From Athripsodes cinereus (lineage: Eukaryota > Arthropoda > Insecta > Trichoptera > Leptoceridae): 64,000 nt of DNA. Of the stretch, positions 10,680-22,812 are shown piece by piece. Under the pieces are notes generated by a model, which saw nothing but the letters and a program-made list of their open reading frames with translations, was not told the DNA's origin and searched no databases. Both the position numbers and the translations under genes were made by a program. The stretch's first letter is position 1; each line of letters begins with the position of its first letter. The stretch covers positions 28,497,237 through 28,561,236 of the forward strand of contig OX388307.1 of NCBI GenBank assembly GCA_947579605.1. The letters run 5' to 3'.

Positions 10680-11130
10680 CTACTACTGCTACTGCTTCAC
10701 ACAAGTGGGGTAGCCAACGAACTAACTGCAATTAATAAACATGTACATTATCCTCTCCATTAGCAAGTGTGCTTTGATGTATAGGATATTTATATGATAT
10801 GGAGAATAATACAGAAACGAATAATATAGTTGATAGAATATTTACAATTTACAATTTTATTTAATGAGGTTATCCACCCATTCAGAATGTCTTGATTTTA
10901 TATTGCTCTGCTGGCTACTGCACTTGTGGAATATGCCGTGATGGTGTAGTAGTAGTAGTAATAATTTTATTATTTTGTGTTGGAGTACTGTTGGTTCGGA
11001 TTGCAATGCATATATTAAGATTGATAATAGTAGTATTAGTCTGTATTGGGTGCAATTCCAGAAGAGAGAGAGAGAGATTGCCCTCTCTATGCCAAAAAAT
11101 AATACATTTAGAATGGGTGGTTCAAACTAT
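10680..11130. repeat. Family A pieces in opposite orientations
   Basis: A - oriented piece (CACAAGTGGGGTAGCCAACG, about 10700-10765) is followed by a + oriented piece (CTGCTGGCTACTGCACTTGTG then GTGATGGTGTAGTAGTAGT, about 10905-10965). A further - oriented scrap (TTGCCCTCTCTATGCC ... AGAATGGGTGG) lies near 11079-11125. A GAGAGAGAGAGA tract sits at about 11063-11075. The two overlapping + frames here are repeat-derived. Confidence 0.6.
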
Positions 11131-11740
11131 TATCCAGTCGAATACTGGAAAGTAATAAAAATAATCGTTATTAACAGAAATAGTGAAACATACAACAAAG
11201 AAGGCAGTATATAGTTTTAAATTTCATTGAGCATTTGTAGTTTTGTAGGTACAACATTTTCATAAAATTGAAAAAATCTTATTCCCATACCATATTTTAG
11301 TAAGTAGATGACAAAATTCTTATACCAATTTTGTAAAGTTGAGGGCGATTAAAAAGGTTCCACCGCGCTAGAAGGAATGAAGATAATTCGTGTAGGGATT
11401 GACCAAATCGCGACCATTGTCAAAAAATATTCGACCATCCGAAATAAGACCTCGCCGGATATCCGATATCTGTCAAATTCTTTATCCGTAACATAATTAT
11501 CTTATTTTCACAGGTACTGGGTTCTTTTTTAATAAACATTTGATGAAGTATTTCATAGACACATCGACGTAGTTATTTAGTATTAAATAATTACCATTGC
11601 GTCATATGTATTGCATATTACTTACCTTTATGTTATTTGTCATATGATATTACAACATTACAATATCTAATTATTCTTTATCGTTTAACAACTGTTTCAT
11701 AAAAAAATAATTTAATATTACTTAGCATGCATAATCCATT
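11131..11740. other. Unassigned noncoding stretch
   Basis: AT-rich; nothing recognised. Confidence 0.5.
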
Positions 11741-11744
11741 CAAC

Positions 11745-11805
11745 CGATACCGCAATCGACTTGCGTCATCGAGGTCCCGGGTTTGATTCCTGACTCGATC
11801 GCAAA
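11745..11805 (+). repeat. tRNA-derived SINE fragment
   Basis: GCGTCATCGAGGTCCCGGG is followed by a B-box-like GGTTTGATTCC and GACTCGATC. Without an acceptor stem or a good A box it is a SINE head, not a tRNA gene. Confidence 0.5.
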
Positions 11806-12033
11806 GTTTTCAGTGGAAATGTTTGTATCCAGGATTTGGAGATAAACTTATGTACGACAAAATTGAGATAGCACTGATTATTTGGAAAAAATATAGTAGT
11901 GATAAGTGGCCAGCTATACCAACTGACATCTGTTTGTTAAAAAGCTATAGTACGTGTCGGTGCACACGTACTAGAATTTCGTATTTAGGTAAACTGAAAT
12001 ACTGTAATTGTGTAGGTATTGATACATACTTTT

Positions 12034-12140
12034 AGTTATTGATCGCGAGAGAGATGTTTTTCAACTTATCAGGTCATTATTGATCAAGGATTGATAATGA
12101 CCTAATAAGTCGAAAGACGTCTTTCTCGCGATTAATAACT
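12034..12140. mobile_element. Palindromic MITE-like hairpin, 107 bp
   Basis: AGTTATTGATCGCGAGAGAG at the left pairs with CTTTCTCGCGATTAATAACT at the right. The arms meet near 12087 through CAGGTCATTATTGATCA / TGATAATGACCTAATAAG. There is almost no loop, so it is essentially one long imperfect palindrome. Confidence 0.7.
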
Positions 12141-13080
12141 TACAGTAGAAGGAAACACTTGTTATAATGTACCCAATCCATATCTCTTTCTTTATATACC
12201 ACTTCGCATAAATGTAATAGTTAACGGAATTCCAGCATGTAATTAACAAATTGGTATGTAATATGTATATATGCGCTAGGTATCACCAAGAGTCACTTTA
12301 TTTGTTACTTATATTTTAGTGTTAAAAGGTTATAAACGGCCGAAGTTTAATGGATGAAAAAGTCAGAATTAATCAATTCATGACTTCATAATAAGGGTTG
12401 CAATAAGGACACTGAAATATCAGGCCTGAAACACAAGAGTGAAATAGAAAAATACATTTTTTTTAATATTTTCGCACGAATGTCCCCATATAGATACCTA
12501 CATATTTCATAAATATTATCGCATTTTTAAAGACGAATGTTATATACCTACACCATTGCACTACGTGGGCGGAGAATACGTAGCAGGTAACGTGTGTAGT
12601 TGCATTGTAATTTGCAATAAGTCTAAACACAGGCCATTAACATTACAAAATGAACAATACGTTTTACTAAAGCCCCTTACACACGGCGAGACGAGACAGA
12701 ATAGTTATCTTTTTTTAAACGTTTTTGTGTTAAATATTGAGTTTATTCTTTCCGTAACATTTACATACTATGTGCTGAATGTTAGTTTGTATATTGTTTT
12801 AAAGTATGTGAAATACATTTATTCACACATTAAGTAGGTAAGCTTTTGTTGTAAAGGAATAGTAGGTTTGCAGGAGGAAGAATCAAATCAGGGATCTCGA
12901 GTAGGCAGCAGGAAAAATCAAACATGCGATTTAAAATCCATGATTCTATTATTGACTATCAGCCAGCCAATGTAATGTGATCAGCATCCATGAATATTGT
13001 TAAATGGAATAACCATATAAATAAATAATTATACTCTGAGTAATTTTAATATTTGTGTCTGGCTGAAGACAGCTCTCCTG
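12141..13080. other. Unassigned noncoding stretch
   Basis: No gene recognised. The 93-codon + frame at 12556-12837 has no known motif and ordinary AT-rich composition. Confidence 0.5.
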
Positions 13081-13081
13081 G

Positions 13082-13215
13082 CTTCGAAACATTCGAGAAT
13101 GGACCGGTATCAGAACCGTGGGGGAGCTGTTTCGCGCCGCCCAGGACAGGGATGCTTTCTCTCAAGTGGTCGTAAACGTCGGGGAGACCCGGCAGGATAC
13201 TTGAAGAAGAAGAAT
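13082..13215 (+). pseudogene. LINE ORF2 C-terminal remnant with GAAGAAGAA tail
   Basis: A + frame reads EWTGIRTVGELFRAAQDR, then ...AFSQVVVNVGETRQDT and a stop, then an AAGAAGAAGAATAAGAATAA tail. It is a better preserved copy of the sequence at 2932-3040. It is the extreme C-terminus of a non-LTR retrotransposon ORF2, 5'-truncated. Confidence 0.75.
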
Positions 13216-14505
13216 AAGAATAACTAAAACACACAAAAGTCATTCATAGTCATCATTAAATAAGACTGCTAATTCGCATATAAAAAACACGAATCTAAAA
13301 AAATGCTAATAAATAAAAATATAAGAAAATTGATAAAATTAAATTAATAAAATAAGGTATATTCGTTGCAATAACTATAATAGATATATTGAGTATTCAA
13401 CACTTAAGTTTCACCGAGAGTAAATGGTTTTACTCTAAACGCAGTGTCTGACCAACATTGCCAAATAAATAAAAAATATTGTTCTTACACGAACAGGTTG
13501 ATCACCTTACATATCCTATCACAGAGTGTAGTCTGGATCATCGGCGGTTCCTCCTTAGGAGCGTAAATGTCAAAACATTCAAAAAGTATAATATTTTTAT
13601 TTAATTCCAACAAACATTCTCATAGAATTACTTATTTTCTACCATATTTATTCCCAATTATTGACATTCTTACCATCCTTATTACCTATCATAGTATGTA
13701 TTTTATTTTATAGATATTCATATTTTATTAACTAAAATTGTTTTTTTTTTAATAATCATATGTGTTCAATTCAATTCAATACCCACTTATTTTAAGACGT
13801 TTTAAAGCAAATTTATTAAACGTATAGGTGCCTATTTCATTCATTTGACTTCTTTGACATTCCTTTTTTTTATATTTGACCATATTTTATTAACTGTTTA
13901 TTGAGTTATTTGAAATTCATTTTCACTTGTGATTTTGAAATATTAACGTCTGTGTATGTTTGCATTATAAATAAGTAACTTTTTTTTTAAATTATACATT
14001 TTATCTTTATTGGTTACCGAGAATATCAATTAAGTTTTAACCCATTTTTTACTGATGTCAGATTTTTATTACGTACGATTAAGTATTTATGCACAGGTTA
14101 TCCTCATTTGTATGTCCAGAACTAAAAGTCTTGAAAAACATAAAGGTAATTATTTAAAATCATAATAATCATAGGAAATTGATGTTTTCTACATTAAGCT
14201 ATTTTTTCATAGCTTCTTCGCACCCCCACTAAACAAACCCATCAGCCGCTTCTGGTTTAGATGAAGTAGTATCATAAACTTGAATAAATAATTAAAATGC
14301 ATCTGATATTTAATCAAATCAATGGGTGGAACGCGAAATAAATAATATAATTATTATATGCATGTTCACATGTAGATACTGCGTACGTATACATTTATTA
14401 TTTATTGCAATAAGTATACAAATACATTTTGTTTTGTTACGGGTCCAGGTTCCGTAAATTTTAAACTAGCTTTTAGCCCGCCAACGCCCAAGAAATAATT
14501 AATAT
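13216..14505. other. AT-rich noncoding stretch
   Basis: No gene, RNA or paired repeat recognised across this 1.3 kb. Confidence 0.5.
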
Positions 14506-14507
14506 TA

Positions 14508-14590
14508 TAACTACTACTATTACTATATCACAGTGTCTCCCATGGGTGTCTAGCGGACTAACTACTGAAATAAACACAATTGTCTAGCAC
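14508..14590 (-). repeat. Diverged family A copy
   Basis: TACTACTATTACTATATCAC followed by CCCATGGGTGTCTAGCGGAC and TGAAATAAACAC follows the order of family A in - orientation, with many differences. It abuts the fold-back element. Confidence 0.45.
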
Positions 14591-14617
14591 CGGGAAAAGA
14601 ATTGATTTCGATTCGGT

Positions 14618-15796
14618 GTTTTGTTTTATTGCTTTTATTCTAAATTTAAACAAACGACATACTTGTGGGTTTAATGAAATATAGCAAATTGTGAAATTAT
14701 GGATGCAAGTTGAGGAGGATAATGCATTGTTTATATTTTGTGATTTGTAAAATATTTCTGTTCAAATGATTATTTTAATATTTTTAAATCCAAATAAATA
14801 AATATTATATCATCTAATATTGCAGGTGAGTATTTATTTATTTGTGAATTTACAAATATATATTTTTTTATTCTCACTAATATATTTGAAATTTGTTTGA
14901 TTTAGATAAAAATTATTCGTTTTTTTTTTATAAATTTAGATCTTTGATTCTTTTCTGTAAATTTCTAGAATGAGTAAGGTGTTTGTAAAATACAACGAAT
15001 ACATCTTCAGTTCAGCCATGCCACCCATTCTGAATGTCTTATTTTTTATCGATACAAAGAAGACGAAATAATATAACAAATATAATTTGAAATAGCAGTT
15101 TTTGACAAAACGTCAAGTAGGAGATATTTACTCTTCATAGAGATTTCACGACATGATATCTCAAAAACTGTATATCTTTGTTAATGAAGAAGATATTTTA
15201 TACACTTTTCTGTTTTTGTTTGTAGACTTTGTATAGAGCATATTGTTTTTTTTTCTGTAAATTCTGTGATAAAGGCATTCGTTAAATACATATACATACA
15301 GACTCTAAATTTATAATATTACACATAATATTTACAATATTTTGTTTTACGTAGAACAATCATTCTCAAATACTTGACGCGAGATAAAGTCAAGATGAAG
15401 AAAAAAAATTGTTTTAATTTTTATAAAATAATATGATTACGATTATTTTATCATTGAATGTAACATTACTATTCCTCTATGTGACAGAGTGAAATAAATG
15501 CCCACCACTTAGAGAGATTTTGCGCAGTTTATTAAATCTTTTTCTATGATGTTCTCTACGCAAAAATTGTTATCATTTTCGTGGGAAATGTGCACCGTAA
15601 AACAAGTTCATACATAGTTTTTTTTATGCATTATTTTTTTAATGTTTTGTAAATTATTTTTTCTTAATTAAGGTATTATTTTGGAAGCATTACATTCATT
15701 CACTCAAATCAGAGGGCTGAAAAATAATATTTTGAACTTAGTGGAAAAACGTGCAATTTGATAATAATTTAGTATTTTTTTCTGTACATTAAATTG
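14618..15796 (+). repeat. Left arm of fold-back element
   Basis: Inverted partner of 18039-19219. Marker blocks found in both arms include GACATACTTGTGGG, CTAATATTGCAGGTGAGTAT, CGTCAAGTAGGAGATATTTA and GTGGAAAAACGTGCAATTTG. The third lies in the middle and the last at the inner end. Confidence 0.8.
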
Positions 15797-16394
15797 TATA
15801 ACTGATATTTTTATGATACTGTTTTGTTTTGTGATATTGAAACCAATATACAGTGAAGAATAAAATAAATAATTTTTAGTCTTTATAATGTTGCATACAT
15901 ATTTTTATTTTATAAACTACCTATATAATTTAAAATAGTCATATCTACACAAAAAAAATATTATTCTGCAGATTTTTTGCTAGTTTTTGAAAATGAACAT
16001 TGTTGAAGTGTGGGTCGCGGTTCATTGAAGTTTGGAAATCACTGGTGCCAGCATAAGAAAGGCTTTGCAAATTTGAGGTAACTGATCGTTCCAAAGGTCG
16101 ATGAAATGTGTGAGTAAGTACATACGAGTGTAATTCGTTCTCGGCTCAGAGTAATTTGGAAAAAAATGGACTTGATTCATTACAAACTCTAACATGTTTA
16201 ATTTGTTAATTTATCTTAACTAAAATTATGAAGCTTTGATAAATTTGGTTATAATTTTTTTCTGTTTTTTAGAATTCTAAATTTTATACTTTCTTACCTA
16301 TTCTTCTTCTTCGACATAGGTCCTTCCTTTTCGCTTTCTATACTCATTTTCATATTAAATATACCTACTGCATCTTTCGTACGTTAGTAGATCA

Positions 16395-17657
16395 TATCGA
16401 CGGTCCCTACGTATATGTGCGTAAGTGACATTTTTGACAAAATCGCTTTTTTTACACTAAGTATCTTAAAATATCGTAAATTTTCATTGATGAAATAATT
16501 GGGTCAAAATTTTGGATATTTGACCCTTTTTTGAAACGTATATGTGCGTAAGTGCACCAAATAATTTAAAGACGCCGGCGTATATCTGAGTAAGTGACTT
16601 TAAGCCGATATACGTCGGACATCATGATGCATTGTTTGGTGTAAGCCAGCGCATGTGCCATACATATATAAAATATTATATACATTGTATGATTTACATA
16701 CATAAAATATAAAGATGAATGTACCTTAATTCCTCTAACCGTAATAACAATAAGTATTTCATCATAAATAATGCCAATGTTATTGCAACAGACAAAATAA
16801 TATTGGTATAGTATACATATATATTGAAAGGTATTTATTTTCACTGATTGATAAGACGAAATTGTTATTTTTCTAGAAGTCTTGTTATTAATAAAACATT
16901 GTACTTTTATCCATGTTTGAAAAAATGTTTCATTATTTTGATCTAACTTTCCTTAGTGAAAAGAATCTGCTAAATATTACTTTGTTATTAAACAAAATCC
17001 AATTTCATACACAAAATAAAGGAAGATAACTAGTAATACAGTAATATTACACAAGTGCACAATGCCCACGAAAACTATAAATTTAATATGAGTACCCATT
17101 TGATTTTATTATTACAAATTACATTTATTTTCTTTAAGATATCTGCACATACATATTCACTAAATTGCTAGTGTATGTCACTTACTCACATATACGTCGG
17201 ACCAAATAAAGGTTTATGAAAATACTAACAAGGAAGAAACTACGTTAATTCTGAGTCCAGAAATAACAACCATTCTTGGTTTATTATAAAATAAGTTCGT
17301 ATTGTCATTAAATATAAATATTTTAAGTAAATAGTTAGAACCATGTCAATATATGCCTTAAAAACACAATAGTATTATCCCGGCGTATAACAACTCAAGT
17401 GGTAGTTAAGCTGGTAGATGTTGTTTTGTTTCCGACGTATATGTGAGTAAGTGCTAAATTTCTAAAAATATTGCATTTGTAAAGAAATTAAATACGCAGT
17501 ATTATTACAAACATTAATTGAATAATACCTGCCAATTTTCAAGTAAATATGTCGAATAGAAAAAAAGTTATGTCAAAAAAACTACATAGAAACTTTAAAT
17601 CGCTCTGGTGTAAAATTTAGGTTTGTGCACTTACGCACATATACGTAGGGAGCGTCG
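16395..17657. mobile_element. Inner inverted-repeat unit carrying six 19-bp motifs
   Basis: ATATCGACGGTCCCTACG (about 16395-16411) and, at the other end, CGTAGGGAGCGTCGATAT (to about 17657) are inverted with one mismatch, and pairing continues inward through ACGTATATGTGCGTAAGTG. The same 19-mer, or one- to two-base variants, occurs at 16409, 16536 and 16578 (+), 17179 (-), 17435 (+) and 17628 (-). This may be a DNA transposon nested in the fold-back core, with the motif as a repeated binding site. There is no transposase frame and no clear target duplication. Confidence 0.55.
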
Positions 17658-18038
17658 ATATTACCTGAAGTTTTTAAAAGCGTTGACTGTTGGACAGCGG
17701 ATTTGGTTGTCTCTCTAGTCCACTCTTCAATTCTACGTTCAATAGTTTGTCTTTTTCTTAGCGAAATTTATCTATCTACAAATATATCAAAGATAAATTT
17801 TATGGTAAATAAAAAAAAGTATATTAAAAATGACAATACATGACATTAAAGTGTTGACAGTTGTTTTGCAAACACCGACAAATAGTATGGATGTTTGTGG
17901 CTGGACATGACCAGGGCCCGTAGTCAAAACACATTTAAGCGTTACGTTTTCGTTCGAATGTAGACGACGTTGCGAGAACATGTCAATTTTCGTAACTAAA
18001 ATACACAAGTAGCTACGAAAATTGACACGTTCTCACTC

Positions 18039-19219
18039 AATTTAATGTACAGAAAAAAAATACTAAATTATTATCAAATTGCACGTTTTTCCACTAAGTT
18101 CAAAATATTATTTTTCAGCCCTCTGATTTGAGTGAATGAATGTAATGCTTCCAAAATAATACCTTAATTAAGAAAAAATAATTTACAAAACATTAAAAAA
18201 ATAATGCATAAAAAAAACTATGTATGAACTTGTTTTACGGTGCACATTTCCCACGAAAATGATAACAATTTTTGCGTAGAGAACATCATAGAAAAAGATT
18301 TAATAAACTGCGCAAAATCTCTCTAAGTGGTGGGCATTTATTACACTCTATGTCAAATAGAGGAATAGTAATGTTACATTCAATAAAAAAATAATCGTAA
18401 TCATATTATTTTATAAAAATTAAAACAATTTTTTTTCTTCATCTTGACTTTATCTCGCGTCAAGTACTTTGAGAATGATTGTTCTACGTACAACAAAATT
18501 TTGTAAATATTATGTGTAATATTATAAATTTAGAGTCTGTATGTATATGTATTTAACGAATGCCTTTATCACAGAATTTACAGAAAAAAAAACAATATCC
18601 TCTATACAAAGTCTATAAACAATAACAGAATTTGTATAAAATATCTTCTTCATTAACAAAGATATACAGTTTTTGAGATATCATGTCGTGAAATCTCTAT
18701 GAAGAGTAAATATCTCCTACTTGACGTTTTGTCAAAAACTGCTATTTCAAATTATATTTGTTATATTATTTCGTCTTCTTTGTATCGATAAAAAATAAGA
18801 CAATCAGAATGGGTGGCATGGCTGAACTGAAGATGTATTCGTTGTATTTTACAAACACCTTACTCATTCTAGAAATTTACAGAAAAGAATCAAAGATCTA
18901 AATTTATAAAAAAAACACGAATAATTTTTATCTAAATCAAACAAATTTCAAATAAATTAGTGAGAATAAAAAAATATATATTTGTAAATTCACAAATAAA
19001 TAAATACTCACCTGCAATATTAGATGATATAATATTTATTTATTTGGAATATAAAACATTTGAATAACCATTTAAACAGAAATATTTTACAAATCACAAA
19101 ATATAAGCAATGCATTATCCTACTCAACTTGCATCTATAATTTCACAATTTGCTATATTACATTAAGCCCACAAGTATGTCGTTTATTTAAATTTAGAAT
19201 AAAAACAATTAAACAAAAC
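18039..19219 (-). repeat. Right arm of fold-back element
   Basis: Inverted partner of 14618-15796. Just inside it (about 17970-18025) is a separate short hairpin, GAGAACATGTCAATTTTCGT with ACGAAAATTGACACGTTCTC. Confidence 0.8.
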
Positions 19220-20100
19220 GCGAAAATGTGTTTTGACTAGGCCTTCTGCTCAGGAAAGGGAAATGCAGATTGAAGAAGAAGTACATCCTTCTTCTTCTTT
19301 TTTGTGTTGTAGAATGTCGATCATCTATTTATTAGTTTGGAAGTTGTTGCCTATTTTGATGCTGAATACCAGGTGTCTTTTCAATGCGAATGTACGTGAA
19401 AAAGCTATCAATACAATGAAAATATAATAATACAACAATTAAATTGCAAGTATAAAGGATATTGAATATAAAATGGTATAATTTTATCACAAATGTATGC
19501 AAAACTAACATATTAAGACATTAATAATTTCTTTTGTTCATGTATTAATATTTTTTGGAGCAACTAGATGCATTTTCCGTATAATCAATTATTTTATTTT
19601 ATTTATTTGTTCTTTTTTTATTTTGACGCATGTACGCCTAGTATTGGATTTTCTAATGTTTTTTTTATAATTTTCATATTAGTCGTTTGCTCCGAAGCAT
19701 AACCTGTTTTTAAAAATCCCAATTTTCTTACAGCGTGACGCAAATCACGTAGGTTACACGCAAAATATGCAATGGATGTATACAAATTTGATAAAAAAAA
19801 TAAAAAAAAAATAATGGATAATATTAAATACATATTATGCCTTCTACTAAAATGTTAAAAATTAATGTACGAACTATAAAACTGAAATTCATCCTCGTGA
19901 ATAATTTACATAATATTGGTACATACAACATCCATAATGATAACTACTATGTCTAAGTCGAGAGGTGATACGAGTTGTAATAACGTGACATCTCACGCAA
20001 TGGTCTGAGGAGCAAACAACGTATCATCTCACAATAATATGAGGTAGAGATCGGCAAACAATACGTAGGTACTAGTCGCTTACCGCGGTATCAATAATAT
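19220..20100. other. Unassigned stretch upstream of the ETS gene
   Basis: No repeat recognised. It is AT-rich until about 20070, after which GC content and CpG count rise toward the likely transcript start. Confidence 0.5.
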
Positions 20101-20109
20101 TATTCGAGT

Positions 20110-20592
20110 TGGACTGTCGAAGTCTCTCGCTGACTCTCAACAGTTTGATTTGCAGTTTCGCGACGAGTGGGTGTGTGTATTTGTGCTGCGATATTGTGTA
20201 TCATGTTATAACGCGTATTTACATAGTTGCCGGGAATAAAAATATTTACATATTATTATTATACTCGTAATATTTCTCTTAGTCATCTCTGTCTGTATGC
20301 GACGCCCAGCCGGTGAACACAGTTGTTGGGATTTGAATATAAACAACAGTACATTCGTATATTTTTACGTGTCAATAATCTCGACGACGAGTTTACAGAA
20401 AAAAAAAACAGTGAACTTTTTTTCTCGTGAGGACAAAGTTTTGTTTATAATGTGCATTAATGTGTTGTCGTTAGATTATTGCGACCTTAGTCAAATATTT
20501 AGATTTGAGACTCGCGGGTAAAGTACAGTGTGCCATTAGAAGACGATTTTTTGTTTAATATAATATATAAAATTGAGTTAGACGAAGTCATA
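20110..20592 (+). promoter_or_regulatory. Probable promoter end and 5' leader of ETS gene
   Basis: The GC- and CpG-richer segment about 20070-20330 precedes the coding exon and is unlike its surroundings. An in-frame stop (TGA 20506-20508) lies upstream of the coding frame, so the leader cannot extend the protein. An upstream ATG at 20297 opens a 74-codon frame in another phase that ends at 20521 and could act as a uORF. No clear TATA box was seen and the exact start of transcription is not visible. An extra 5' exon cannot be excluded. Confidence 0.4.
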
Positions 20593-21569
20593 ATGCATTT
20601 CAACACACGTATTTATGATTTTGTTTACGACATGCCAGCCGACGCAAATGAAAATTTCCCCATATTGCTACAGCCAGGTTTGGTTGACACGACTATTCTT
20701 CCTATAGCCGATGTGTACCACCAACCAATTGTGGACAGCAATACTTACCAGCAACAATCTATTTCAGCTTATGGAGGTGAACATCGTCGATCTCCTTTCG
20801 ATGATGTAGATATGTTGGGAGAAAGATTTTACAGTTCCCAGGAAAGACATTTTGAAAATCTTCTCACGATACCAACAAATCAGGTTTCTCAATGGAAAAC
20901 CAAACATATCAATGAATGGACCGGAGCAGATACAACAATGTGGATTCTTGATACGGGGATAGCTAAAAAGATGAAAGTTGCACAAATACCTACGTTCACT
21001 TTCTCCAATGTAACAGGATTGGAATTAAGTGGAATGAGTAAAGAAACATTCTGTGAAATATTGAACACCAATGGAAATATAGAAACAACCTTAATTGGAG
21101 ACGTACTTTATGAAGAATTGCAAAACCTTTTACAAGAAGCTGTAGTACCTGCAACAGTCATAGATAAATATAACGGAGAATCTCATCCTAAATATTCCAT
21201 CAACAACGACTCCAAGTTATTAGACATGGATAGTCTCAGTAATAATAACACTGAATATCTCAGTAACAAGCCAGCATTTAGCGCATTCAGTGACTCCGGA
21301 TATGACAGCCTATCGGATGACTATGATGGAAGAGGTACCGTTACGGAAGAGCAGAGTCGAATGTTGGATAATAATATTTCTAGTTCTAATGACTTAGGAT
21401 CAACGATTGTAGTTAAGAGACCTCCAGGAAGACCGAAGGGTAGTGGGAAGAAACTTCAAAAGAGGATAAAGAATGTTTCAGTCCCTGAATTTTTGAGAGA
21501 TCTTTTATTGGACAGCAGGTACTGTCCTAGGATCATCAAATGGGAAGATTACTCCATGGGGAAATTTAG
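20593..21569 (+). CDS. ESE-type ETS transcription factor, exon 1 (Pointed, AT-hook, start of ETS)
   Basis: This exon codes residues 1-325 and two bases of codon 326 of a 402-residue nuclear DNA-binding protein. Residues about 100-180 form a Pointed (SAM-like) domain (W101, W109). Residues 200-275 are Ser/Asn/Asp-rich with DSGYDS at 234-239. An AT-hook follows (RPPGRPKGSGKK, 276-287), then the first half of the ETS domain (VPEFLRDLLL at about 297, IIKWED with W317). The order Pointed, AT-hook, ETS is that of the vertebrate ESE group (ELF3, EHF). The first ATG in frame is 20593 (A at -3); the frame opens further only with GTG at 20530 and is stopped at 20506. The exon ends AG|GTAAGA at 21569/21570. 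The usual first Trp of the ETS helix is Pro here. ESE assignment is by motif comparison from memory. Confidence 0.9.
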
Positions 21570-21573
21570 GTAA

Positions 21574-22675
21574 GAACAATAATCAGTTAGGTATATCTGT
21601 TTGTTTTTACAGGTCATTCACATTGATATATTGATCCGTATATTGGATATTGAGAAAACATTCAAACATTTTGTTCTCTTGACTGATTTTGTTGGGGGTC
21701 CATTGCCTCTTGGTACTTCTTCTACAAATCCCTATCTATTGGCTTCAGAAGCGTTGGTCACTTTAAACAAATTCTGGAACATAAAGTTGTTAATGTCTTA
21801 CACGTAATGTTTTACGTATGTATACCTGCTTTTTATAGGACACTCGAAATCTTGTACTTACATGCTTACAAATATTTGTTACGTCTAAATAGGCTCAAAT
21901 GCAAATTAGATCAGTAATGTAATATTGTATACGAAACACTGCGTCACAAGTAAAAAAGTCTTGCCACAGAAGATCTTTGGAACGAAGAGAAAAAAACAGA
22001 ACATTATGTCCATCATTGCAATATACCAATTCTCGGTGTATGAAAAGTTAGATAACTAAACAATCTGTACCTATATAGTTTTAGTACCTTGTTTTATAAT
22101 CATGTTTCATCAGATTTCATCATAGGCGGCAAATCGAATTGTCATATACATTTATCGACATAATATTTTTCTATTTCATCGAAAACTTACATACATAGTA
22201 TACCTGAAAACTCCATAGAAAATATACCATTCGATCATTGGACCATAGGATCCCCTTGACATTTTACAATTTTATCCATTGAGCACATTATATCCAACTA
22301 GTTTTACACGGTGATATGTTATACCTAAATTTGCAATATGAATCTCAAACATGTACCATCAATAAAATCTCGTTGCGGTCCTTGGTGCCGCAATTTTTAG
22401 TTTGAAAAAAAGCGACACACATATAAATTGTTTGTAGATAACAAGAGATAGACAATATGAGAATGGGGATTATAACAGACGACAAAGGCCGGTAGATAGA
22501 GATGAATATATGCAAAAGAAAAGAGATGAATATATATTACTCAGGTATTGTACCTCGACGGGTGGGTACACATTTTTAGAGAATATTTGTATGACATTGC
22601 GAATCTAGTTGTAACATATCACTGGTTTTACAGCGCATTTTATAATTATGTCATCTTATTTTCTTATATCGTACT
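21574..22675. other. Intron, nothing recognised
   Basis: AT-rich. The 68-codon frame at 21601-21807 has no homology I can see and no splice sites that would include it in frame. Confidence 0.5.
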
Positions 22676-22679
22676 ACTA

Positions 22680-22812
22680 CTATATATCATCACAGCATAT
22701 CCCACAAGTGGGATTACCAGTAGATCATGTGATAAAAATGCAAGCTGTCCTATCCGTGCCAATATAAAATCGAGACATTCAAAATGGGTGGCAAACCTCA
22801 TCACTTAATTTA
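22680..22812 (-). repeat. Family A copy, nearly full
   Basis: On + it reads TATCATCACAGCATATCCCA, CAAGTGGGATTACCAGTAG, GCAAGCTGTCCTATCCGTGCC, GAGACATTCAAAATGGGTGG, CAAACCTCATCAC. This is the reverse complement of the 35824-35985 copy. Confidence 0.7.

Larger units (their letters stand above)
14618..19219. mobile_element. 4.6-kb fold-back element with long terminal inverted repeats
   Basis: Arms of about 1.18 kb (14618-15796 and 18039-19219) are inverted copies, by eye roughly 94-95% identical in the parts compared. The core is 2.2 kb (15797-18038). No frame over 100 codons exists in the arms or core, so the element is non-autonomous as seen. Outer ends read GTTTTGTTTTATTGCTTTTA versus GTTTTGTTTAATTGTTTTTA. 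No clear target duplication was found, so it could also be two copies of one repeat in opposite orientation. The arms include a family A scrap (GCCACCCATTCTGAATGTC). Confidence 0.75.

Noticed and set aside
20530..20592. GTG at 20530 as start of the ETS protein
   Set aside because: Eukaryotic initiation at GTG is rare and the first in-frame ATG (20593) has a suitable context; a stop lies at 20506.
21601..21807. Extra ETS exon just after exon 1
   Set aside because: Exon 1 to exon 2 splicing already restores the ETS domain exactly; this frame has no ETS-like sequence.
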